Part shown: one piece after another, positions 1 to 5,185 of the stretch
How positions within the stretch are numbered: position 1 is the stretch's first letter
Layout: every line of letters starts with the position of its first letter
Made by a program: the position numbers and the translations under genes
The notes under the pieces: generated by a model
Told to the model about the DNA's origin: nothing
The model's database searches: none
Seen by the model: only the letters and a program-made list of their open reading frames with translations
Origin: Verrucomicrobiota bacterium
GTDB lineage: Bacteria > Verrucomicrobiota > Verrucomicrobiia > Limisphaerales > SXQI01
Direction: 5' to 3'
Length of the DNA stretch: 5,185 nt
Assembly: GCA_008933045.1 (NCBI GenBank)
Contig: WBXJ01000202.1
Coordinates: 1 to 5,185 of the forward strand

Positions 1-672
1 AGCCACTAGGACATGTGAAAATTTTAATGCGAGAGGGAGAGCGTTCTCATCAGCAAAATCCACGTAAGCTTCATCCAAAATTGTGACGCCTTTCTGTTGC
101 TGGCAAAGGGCTTCCAATTCACTAGTTGGGAACCCACGTCCGGAAGGTGCGTTCGGAGTTGTGACTAAGGTGAGGGCGGCATCGAATCGCCACTGGCCTT
201 GTTTTTTGAGCTGGGCTGGGGTGGGAAGTTTGAAATCTTTTGCCAACGGAACCGCGTTGGTGAGTGCGCCGTGAATCTGAGCAAGCACTGGGTAAAGCGA
301 ATAGCTGGGGTCAAAGTATTGAACTGTCGCTTCGGCATGCTTGCTTTGAGTGACTGAGGAAGCAGGTTCAGCAAATGCACGGACTGCGAGAGTTAGAAGC
401 TCATCCGACCCGTTGCCGATGATGATGTTTTCTGGTTGGCAACCATGAAGTTCAGCGAGTCGTTCGCACAGAGCTTGAGCGGTCGGGTTAGGGTAGAGTC
501 GCAGACGCGCATCGACGGCGGCACGCACCGCGTCGAGAACTTTTGGGGAAGGCGGGTAGGGGTTCTCGTTGGTGTTCAGCTTGATCAAGCCCTTGATCTT
601 CGGCTGCTCGCCAGGAATGTAAGGGTGTAATTTTTGAACCAACGGTCGAATGAGGTTCGTGCTGTTGATCAT
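1..672 (-). CDS. hisC: Histidinol-phosphate aminotransferase, N-terminal 224 residues (3' end beyond window)
   Basis: This is a PLP-dependent fold-type I aminotransferase that converts imidazole acetol phosphate plus glutamate to histidinol phosphate in the cytoplasm. I translated the minus strand from the ATG at 672; the frame stays open to base 1. Family landmarks in order are LNTNENPYPPS (about residues 32-42), the RLYPNP segment, GNGSDELL (PLP phosphate region), DPSYSLYP, TTPNAPSGR (the Asn that contacts PLP) and LDEAYVDFAD, with Asp200 and Tyr203 matching the PLP-pyridine Asp and the Tyr of E. coli HisC. The Schiff-base lysine and C-terminal arginine lie off the edge, so integrity cannot be confirmed. 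The start overlaps the hisD stop (ATGA), which suggests translational coupling. A related aromatic aminotransferase is possible on sequence alone, but adjacency to hisD favours HisC. Confidence 0.95.
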   Translation of the reverse strand, partial: MINSTNLIRPLVQKLHPYIPGEQPKIKGLIKLNTNENPYPPSPKVLDAVRAAVDARLRLYPNPTAQALCERLAELHGCQPENIIIGNGSDELLTLAVRAFAEPASSVTQSKHAEATVQYFDPSYSLYPVLAQIHGALTNAVPLAKDFKLPTPAQLKKQGQWRFDAALTLVTTPNAPSGRGFPTSELEALCQQQKGVTILDEAYVDFADENALPLALKFSHVLVA

Positions 673-1982
673 CGTTTGACCTTCAGGTTGCGATCCACGC
701 GGATAGCGGCGGAGCGACCGTGGGCATCCAAACCTTCCACCTGAGCAAATGTAGAGACGGCTGCGAGCGACTTTTTCAACGCGGCCACCGAATACTCGAC
801 CACACTTGTGCGACGTTGAAATTGATCCACCGTGAGACCTCCGAATGAATTGCCTGCACCTCCTGTGGGTAACTCATGGCTTGGACCTGCCACGTAATCC
901 CCGAGCGCGGTCGGGGAATAGTTGCCTAGAAAAATAGCTCCAGCGGTTCGGATTTTTTCAGACACCTTTCGTGGTTGAGCCGTCATGATTTCGCAATGCT
1001 CCGGAGCAAGTAGGTTGGCTAGTGCGACGCCATCGTTCAGAGTTTTGACTAGAATTGACCAACCGTTGTTGGCGAGGGCTTTTTCAATGAAATGGGATCG
1101 AGAAAGTAAGGGTAATTGAAGTTTGATCTGTTTTTCGACGGCGGTGATGATTTTTTTAGATGGAGTGACCAACCACACCCGCTCGTGACCGGAGCCGTGC
1201 TCGGCTTGGGCCAAAAGGTCTGCGGCAATAAAAGCGGGATTGGCAGTTTCATCGGCGAGCACTAACAACTCGCTGGGTCCTGGTAATAGGTCCACGGCCA
1301 CAGCACCGAAAAGCAACCGCTTTGCTGCGACGACATAAGCGTTGCCGGGGCCATAAATTTTCTGCACACGTTTGATGGTCGCAGTGCCTAGAGCTAATGC
1401 GGCCATCGCTTGTGCTCCTCCCGCACGGTAGACCTCGGTCGCCCCGGCGGTTGTGAGAGCGAAAAGCAGCGCGGAGTTAATAAGACCATCCTTACCCGGG
1501 GGCGTGCAGACTACAATTTCTTGGCACCCTGCCACCGACGCTAAGGTCACGGTCATCAAAGCTGTTGAAACCAGAGGCGCTGTCCCCCCGGGGATATAGA
1601 TCCCAACGCGTTGGAAGGGGTAAAATTTTTCACCGACTTTCGCTCCTTGTCGATTTGTGCCCTCCCAGTTTTTACGCAAGGATCGTTTGCTGAACGCACT
1701 GATGTTGCGGTGAGAAAGTGTCACCGCTCGACGAAGCTCCTCCGAAGCGGTCAGAGAGGCGTTAAAAAACTCAGATCGAGTGACGGGAAGTTGATCCGCC
1801 GTCAGCACGACGCCATCAAATCGTTCCGTGTATTCTAACAACGATTCATCACCACGTGAGCGGATTGCGTCGATGATTTCACGCGTGCGCTTTTCGATGG
1901 TCGGATCGAAAAGGCTTGAGGTTGCGGCGAGCACGCGGAGTTGCGTCGTGTAACCTGCGTCAGTGTGGCGCAAAAGATTCAT
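669..1982 (-). CDS. hisD: Histidinol dehydrogenase
   Basis: This zinc-dependent cytoplasmic enzyme carries out the last two steps of histidine synthesis, oxidising L-histidinol through histidinal to L-histidine with two NAD+. The product is 437 residues, normal for the family. Visible family segments are the VGIYIPGGTAPL stretch (about 126-137), YGPGNAYV (about 210-217), LLPGPSELLVLAD (about 232-244) and the AQAEHGSGH signature. Residues corresponding to the E. coli catalytic and zinc set are all present: Gln259 and His262, Glu328-His329 in APEHCEI, Asp362 in GDYVAGPSHE, and His421 in the C-terminal EGLDAHGR. The ATG at 1982 gives the expected N-terminus; it is preceded only by a weak GGGA Shine-Dalgarno, four bases away. 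It appears to be the first gene of a his cluster, followed directly by hisC. I see no hisG upstream; a divergent gene lies there instead. Confidence 0.97.
   Translation of the reverse strand: MNLLRHTDAGYTTQLRVLAATSSLFDPTIEKRTREIIDAIRSRGDESLLEYTERFDGVVLTADQLPVTRSEFFNASLTASEELRRAVTLSHRNISAFSKRSLRKNWEGTNRQGAKVGEKFYPFQRVGIYIPGGTAPLVSTALMTVTLASVAGCQEIVVCTPPGKDGLINSALLFALTTAGATEVYRAGGAQAMAALALGTATIKRVQKIYGPGNAYVVAAKRLLFGAVAVDLLPGPSELLVLADETANPAFIAADLLAQAEHGSGHERVWLVTPSKKIITAVEKQIKLQLPLLSRSHFIEKALANNGWSILVKTLNDGVALANLLAPEHCEIMTAQPRKVSEKIRTAGAIFLGNYSPTALGDYVAGPSHELPTGGAGNSFGGLTVDQFQRRTSVVEYSVAALKKSLAAVSTFAQVEGLDAHGRSAAIRVDRNLKVKR
679..684 (-). promoter_or_regulatory. Ribosome binding site for hisC inside the hisD 3' end
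   Basis: On the minus strand GAAGGT lies six bases before the hisC ATG and within the last codons of hisD. It supports the start at 672 and, with the ATGA stop/start overlap, fits coupled translation of the two enzymes. Confidence 0.6.
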
Positions 1983-2083
1983 ACAATCCCAACTTTATCG
2001 TGGGTGAGGTCGATTGAAAAGCTTGAGATACGAGGTTCGATTTGAAATCCGGATGAAAGCGTGGTAGATGTGATGACACCACG
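1983..2083. promoter_or_regulatory. Divergent intergenic region between hisD and the TPR gene
   Basis: These 101 bases separate two genes transcribed away from each other, so promoters for both should lie here or close by. On the plus strand TTGAAA at 2042-2047 with a poor TAGATG at 2065-2070 (17-bp spacing) is the best sigma70-like pair, and it would leave a very short leader. On the minus strand GATAAA (complement of 1994-1999) resembles a -10 but has no convincing -35. I see no T-box, leader peptide with histidine codons or clear operator palindrome. The existence of promoters here is inferred from gene layout; the individual boxes are weak. Confidence 0.4.
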
Positions 2084-2093
2084 ATGACACCAG
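2072..2093 (+). repeat. Tandem 11-bp direct repeat spanning the TPR gene start
   Basis: The unit GATGACACCAC at 2072-2082 is followed at once by GATGACACCAG at 2083-2093, ten of eleven bases identical. The second copy contains the start codon used here (2084). The first supplies an out-of-frame ATG at 2073 that would encode only Met-Thr-Pro-Arg before a TGA at 2085-2087. That stop overlaps the real start as ATGA. Confidence 0.8.
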
Positions 2094-2608
2094 AATCAAC
2101 GACAGCCAATTCAGAAGCCCTCGAACCGCCGTATTCTCACCAAGTGAATGCAGCATGGGGATGGCTGGAGTTGGGAAATGTTTCTGAGGCACAATCCGAG
2201 TTGGCGGATCTGCCTTGCTCGATTTTTTTGCATCCGGATGTCCTCATGATCCGTTGGGAATTGTGCAGCACTCTCCAGGATTGGGATCGAGCGTTGGGAT
2301 ATGCCCAGCTTTTGGCAAAAATCTGTCCGGATTGTCCCGACAGTTGGATTAAGCAATCCTATGCGTTGCACGAACTAAAACGCACTCAGGAGGCTTGGGA
2401 TACCTTGCTGCGGGTGAGTAATCAATTTGAGCAATGCCCTACAATCGCCTACAACCTTGCGTGTTACGCCTGTCAGTTGGATCGTTGCGCAGAAGCCGAA
2501 TCGTGGCTACGCAAAGCTGTGCAAACCGGAAAGAAAGCCTGTATTAAAAAAATGGCGTTAGAAGATCACGATCTTACCCCGATGCGCGATTTTGTGCAGT
2601 CGATGTGA
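2084..2608 (+). CDS. Small tetratricopeptide-repeat protein, function unknown
   Basis: The 174-residue protein has no signal peptide or membrane segment, so it is probably cytoplasmic. Four degenerate TPR-like helix pairs of about 34 residues can be laid out at roughly 17-50, 52-85, 86-119 and 121-150, with typical hydrophobic and small positions (WGWLELGNVSEA, SYALHELKRTQEA, YNLACYACQLDRCAEA). They are followed by a conserved-looking tail (MALEDHDLTPMRDF). TPRs mediate protein-protein contacts; the partner is unknown. The protein is cysteine-rich, with nine Cys including two C-x2-C pairs (81/84 and 127/130). The ATG at 2084 is the only start in frame after an upstream stop at 2054, and no good Shine-Dalgarno precedes it. 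It is divergent from hisD and separated by 91 bp from the downstream esterase, so a functional link to either is not shown. It resembles small TPR proteins I associate with Verrucomicrobiota. Confidence 0.85.
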   Translation: MTPESTTANSEALEPPYSHQVNAAWGWLELGNVSEAQSELADLPCSIFLHPDVLMIRWELCSTLQDWDRALGYAQLLAKICPDCPDSWIKQSYALHELKRTQEAWDTLLRVSNQFEQCPTIAYNLACYACQLDRCAEAESWLRKAVQTGKKACIKKMALEDHDLTPMRDFVQSM

Positions 2609-2664
2609 GTTATCGACTGGGTTAGCTTCTACGCGATGGTTGTCGATGAATCCACGAAAGAGCT

Positions 2665-2693
2665 TTGACACGCTCGCGCCTTCTCACAAGAAT
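2665..2693 (+). promoter_or_regulatory. Candidate sigma70-like promoter before the first esterase
   Basis: A perfect TTGACA lies at 2665-2670. After 17 bp, AAGAAT at 2688-2693 matches TATAAT at four of six positions. Transcription would begin about base 2700, exactly at the chosen ATG, which implies a leaderless or nearly leaderless message. The -10 is imperfect, so this could be chance; it is the best candidate in the 91-bp gap and no terminator hairpin is visible there. Confidence 0.3.
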
Positions 2694-2699
2694 GGCGAC

Positions 2700-3584
2700 A
2701 TGATTCCGCTGTCAATTCGTGCCGTCACTATTTCAATTTTGGTCTTTTTTGGATTTTCGTCGGTGACACGAGCTGCTGACGATTATCAACCGGGTCCCGA
2801 TTCCTTAACTCACGAAGGAGTGCCTCGAGGAGAGATGAAACAGTTCAGTTGGAAAAGTAAGATTTTTCCTGGCACGGAACGTCAATACTGGGTTTATGTT
2901 CCAGCGCAGTATAGTGAAAGCAAACCTGCCTGTTTGATGGTTTTTCAGGATGGAGGTGGGTATGTGAGTCGCGATGGAGGATTCCGTGTTCCAAACGTGT
3001 TTGATAACCTGATTCACAAAAAAGAGATGCCGGTCACCATCGGTGTTTTTATTAACCCGGGGGTTGTTCCAGCGGCTTCGACAAATCAACACTCACGGTT
3101 TAATCGAAGCTTCGAATATGACACCTTAAGCGATCAATATGCGCGGTTTTTATTAGAAGAGATTTTGCCTGAAGTATCCAAGAATTACCGGCTGACTTCG
3201 GATCCCGAAGGTCGGGCGGTTGGTGGCGGGAGTTCGGGAGGGATTTGCGCGTTCACCGTGGCTTGGGAACGCCCAGACCAATTTCGAAAAGTCATTAGTT
3301 TCATTGGTAGTTTTGTGAATCTGCGCGGAGGTCATTTGTATCCTTCGATCGTCCGTAAAACCGAACCAAAACCGCTCAAAGTATTTTTGCAGGACGGAAG
3401 CAATGATCAGGATATCTATGCTGGGAGTTGGTTTATAGGTAATCAAGATTTGGCGGCAGCGCTCAAATTCGCCGGGTATGATTACCAATTTGTGATCGGG
3501 GATGGTGGACATAGTGGAAAGCATGGGACTGCGATCCTCCCGGATGCACTTCGCTGGCTGTGGCGTGATTACGTGGCGAAATAA
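2700..3584 (+). CDS. Secreted esterase-family alpha/beta hydrolase (Fes/CE1-like), copy 1
   Basis: The 294-residue protein belongs to the putative esterase group related to enterochelin esterase and CE1 carbohydrate esterases, which hydrolyse ester bonds with a Ser-Asp-His triad. I place the start at ATG 2700 because it opens directly into a signal peptide (hydrophobic about 8-20, likely cleavage in VTRA-ADDY near residue 25). The frame extends upstream to 2592, but those 36 residues look non-coding and overlap the TPR gene. Visible elements are YWVYVP (about 63-68), VFQDGG (81-86), the nucleophile elbow G-G-S-S-G-G with Ser178 in GxSxGG position, FLQDGSNDQD (229-238) supplying the acid, and GDGGHSGKHG with His271 as likely catalytic base, ending in ALRWLWRDY. 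The substrate is unknown; context with an SMP-30 gene suggests a sugar ester. It is probably cotranscribed with the next two genes. Confidence 0.88.
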   Translation: MIPLSIRAVTISILVFFGFSSVTRAADDYQPGPDSLTHEGVPRGEMKQFSWKSKIFPGTERQYWVYVPAQYSESKPACLMVFQDGGGYVSRDGGFRVPNVFDNLIHKKEMPVTIGVFINPGVVPAASTNQHSRFNRSFEYDTLSDQYARFLLEEILPEVSKNYRLTSDPEGRAVGGGSSGGICAFTVAWERPDQFRKVISFIGSFVNLRGGHLYPSIVRKTEPKPLKVFLQDGSNDQDIYAGSWFIGNQDLAAALKFAGYDYQFVIGDGGHSGKHGTAILPDALRWLWRDYVAK

Positions 3585-3604
3585 TTTCTAAGACGATTTT
3601 TTTT

Positions 3605-3608
3605 GGAG
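3605..3608 (+). promoter_or_regulatory. GGAG ribosome binding site with unusually short spacing
   Basis: GGAG lies only two bases before the ATG at 3611, closer than the usual five to nine. No in-frame ATG lies between the esterase stop and 3611, and the next in-frame ATG (codon 11, base 3641) would cut into the signal peptide. The start is therefore kept despite the poor spacing. Confidence 0.4.
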
Positions 3609-3610
3609 CT

Positions 3611-4522
3611 ATGAAAACAAGACTTGGGATTCTCTTCAGCATGGTTGCGGTGGTGCTTTCCACTCAGGCGCAGGGGCCGCCTCGGGTTTCGGATTTATTG
3701 TTGCCCGGCGAGAATTGGCAGTTAGTAGGCGAGGGGTACAAGTTTACCGAGGGCCCGGCGACCGACGGTGATGGCATCGTTTATTTTACTGATATCCCGA
3801 ACAATCGAATCCACCGGATTGAGAAGGACGGAAAAGTTTCGGTATTCGCTGAAAACACGGGCGGCGCGAACGGGCTGATGTTCGGTGGTGATGGACTGCT
3901 TTACGCTTGTCAGAACGGTAAGAAGCGAATTGTTGCTTATGACAAGAATGCGAATGAAAAGATTATTGCGGAAGATCTCGAATCGAACGATCTCGTGGTA
4001 TCCCACGCGGGCGATATTTACGTGACGGATCCGACTAATAAACAGGTTTGGCACATCAATACGAAACGCGAGAAAAAAGTTGTCGATAAGGGGCTTGGTT
4101 TTCCTAATGGTGTTCGCCTTACTCCTGACCAAGGACTGCTTCTGGTGGCTGATAGCCGATCCCAATATGTGTATTCTTATCATATCGAGCCAGACGGTTC
4201 GTTGTCGTCGAAGCAGGCATTTTTTCAACTGATTATCCCGGACGGCAAAACAGATTCTGGAGCTGATGGGATGACCTTTGATCGGAAGGCGAATCTTTAT
4301 GTCACAACACATTTAGGTGTGCAAGTCTGTGACCAAGCCGGGCGTGTATTTACTGTGTTGCCCAAACCTCAAAACAAATGGCTCGCCAATGTTGTTTTTG
4401 GTGGGCCGGAAATGAACTACCTTTACCTGACTTGCAGCGACAAAATTTACCGGCGCAAAATGAATGCGAAGGGTGTTTTATCCTTCCAACCTCCGTTCCT
4501 GCCCCCACAACCTAGACTGTAA
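3611..4522 (+). CDS. Exported SMP-30/gluconolactonase/LRE-like beta-propeller protein
   Basis: The 303-residue protein belongs to the SMP-30/gluconolactonase family: six-bladed propellers that use a divalent metal to hydrolyse sugar lactones or related esters. The N-terminus MKTRLGILFSMVAVVLSTQA is a signal peptide with likely cleavage near residue 20, so the mature protein is extracytoplasmic. Residues expected to bind metal and substrate are visible: Glu47 in FTEGPA, Asn126 in ESNDLVV, Asn166 in FPNGVRLTPD and Asp219 in GADGMTFD, which correspond to the Glu/Asn/Asn/Asp set of SMP-30. Repeated blade strands such as GIVYFTD, GLLYACQ, GDIYVTD and ANLYVTT are clear. The protein ends in a proline-rich tail (PPFLPPQPRL). 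It lies 26 bp after one esterase and 6 bp before its paralogue, implying an operon. The substrate is not predictable; a true gluconolactonase is only one option. Confidence 0.9.
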   Translation: MKTRLGILFSMVAVVLSTQAQGPPRVSDLLLPGENWQLVGEGYKFTEGPATDGDGIVYFTDIPNNRIHRIEKDGKVSVFAENTGGANGLMFGGDGLLYACQNGKKRIVAYDKNANEKIIAEDLESNDLVVSHAGDIYVTDPTNKQVWHINTKREKKVVDKGLGFPNGVRLTPDQGLLLVADSRSQYVYSYHIEPDGSLSSKQAFFQLIIPDGKTDSGADGMTFDRKANLYVTTHLGVQVCDQAGRVFTVLPKPQNKWLANVVFGGPEMNYLYLTCSDKIYRRKMNAKGVLSFQPPFLPPQPRL

Positions 4523-4528
4523 TTTATT

Positions 4529-5185
4529 ATGAACCGATGGCGTTTTCTATTCACATTGCTGGCTGCTTGCATCGTATTAACCTCGGTCCGTGCGGCGGAT
4601 GACTACAAGCTTACCAACGACTCCCTGAAACAACCGGGTGTGCCGGAAGGTCAGGTCACGAAACACACGTGGAGCACGAGTAAGAATTTTCCGGGCACCA
4701 CCCGCGAGTATTGGGTTTATGTGCCGAAGCAATATGATGCCTCCAAGCCTGCTTGTGTCATGGTGTTCCAGGACGGCGGCTCCTATCTGCGGACGAACGG
4801 AGAGTTTCGGACCACGGTGGTTTTTGACAATTTGATCCACAAGAAAGAGATGCCGGTCACGATTGGAATCTTCATCAATCCGGGCGAGTTTCCGGCAGCC
4901 GAGGCCGGTGCCAAGGGCCGGAGCAACCGGAGTTTCGAGTATGATTCGCTCGGCGATACCTACGCAAAATTTGTATTGGAGGAGATGCTGACCGAGGTAG
5001 GTAAGAACTACAATTTAGTTCAAACAGCGGAGGGACGCGCCATTGGGGGAATCAGTTCCGGTGGAATCTGTGCGTTCACAGTCGCTTGGGAACGACCGAC
5101 CGCGTTCAGCAAAGTTTTGAGTCACGTGGGCAGTTTTACCAACATTCGAGGGGGGCATGTGTATCATGCTCTGATTCGTAAAACA
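4529..5185 (+). CDS. Secreted esterase-family alpha/beta hydrolase, copy 2 (3' end beyond window)
   Basis: The first 219 residues of a second esterase are present, starting at ATG 4529, six bases after the SMP-30 stop; the frame is open to the window edge. A signal peptide (MNRWRFLFTLLAACIVLTSVRA-ADDY in two parts) is followed by the same order of motifs as copy 1: YWVYVP (61-66), VFQDGG (79-84), FDNLIHKKEMPVTIG (99-113), NRSFEYD, and the nucleophile elbow G-I-S-S-G-G with Ser176. The Asp and His of the triad lie off the edge. A gap-free hand alignment of residues 54-219 with 56-221 of copy 1 gives about 113 of 166 identities. No Shine-Dalgarno precedes the ATG, so translation may depend on coupling to the upstream gene. 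Third codon positions look more GC-rich than in copy 1. LAAC at 11-14 could be read as a lipobox. Confidence 0.9.
   Translation, partial: MNRWRFLFTLLAACIVLTSVRAADDYKLTNDSLKQPGVPEGQVTKHTWSTSKNFPGTTREYWVYVPKQYDASKPACVMVFQDGGSYLRTNGEFRTTVVFDNLIHKKEMPVTIGIFINPGEFPAAEAGAKGRSNRSFEYDSLGDTYAKFVLEEMLTEVGKNYNLVQTAEGRAIGGISSGGICAFTVAWERPTAFSKVLSHVGSFTNIRGGHVYHALIRKT

Noticed and set aside
83..630. Short plus-strand and minus-strand frames across the left edge
   Set aside because: They lie within the hisC coding region, which is open from 672 to 1 and shows aminotransferase motifs in order.
1995..2192. A 65-codon minus-strand frame upstream of hisD
   Set aside because: It overlaps the TPR start antisense, has no family resemblance and its codons do not look coding; it is not a convincing his leader peptide, with only scattered histidines.
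2592..2699. Upstream in-frame extension of the first esterase (ATG 2592 or ATG 2646)
   Set aside because: It would put 18-36 non-hydrophobic residues before a clear signal peptide and, from 2592, overlap the TPR gene. The paralogue begins directly with its signal peptide.
3597..3604. Run of eight T after the first esterase as an intrinsic terminator
   Set aside because: No GC-rich stem precedes it, and the next gene follows within a few bases; it looks like a simple homopolymer.
3722..4312. A 196-codon open frame on the minus strand
   Set aside because: It lies wholly opposite the SMP-30 gene, whose plus-strand product has family motifs throughout; the antisense product has no recognisable domain.
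4577..4840. Minus- and plus-strand short frames inside the second esterase
   Set aside because: Both are shadows of the esterase frame, which carries all the conserved motifs.

Overview
The window comes from a bacterial chromosome of moderate GC content. The TPR protein and the secreted esterase and SMP-30 proteins resemble families I associate with the Planctomycetota-Verrucomicrobiota group, and Verrucomicrobiota is my best guess. That is inference from protein character, since no rRNA or other strong marker is present.

Left half, minus strand (1-1982): two histidine biosynthesis genes in an operon. hisD (histidinol dehydrogenase, complete, all expected catalytic residues present) comes first. 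hisC (histidinol-phosphate aminotransferase) follows with a 4-base ATGA overlap and runs off the left edge, so its PLP-lysine region is not visible. The two enzymes act late in histidine synthesis: HisC makes histidinol phosphate and HisD oxidises histidinol to histidine.

Middle (1983-2608): a 101-bp divergent intergenic region separates hisD from a plus-strand gene for a small, cysteine-rich, four-repeat TPR protein of unknown role. An 11-bp tandem duplication sits across its start codon.

Right half, plus strand (2700-5185): three closely spaced genes for exported proteins. They are an esterase-family alpha/beta hydrolase, an SMP-30/gluconolactonase-like beta-propeller and a second esterase paralogous to the first (about two thirds identical), which runs off the right edge. 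Gaps of 26 and 6 bp suggest one operon. The plausible joint role is extracytoplasmic cleavage of ester or lactone bonds in a carbohydrate substrate that cannot be named from sequence. This esterase-lactonase-esterase cassette is the most interesting part of the window. No RNA genes, mobile elements or CRISPR arrays were seen, and no stretch over 300 bases lacks a gene.
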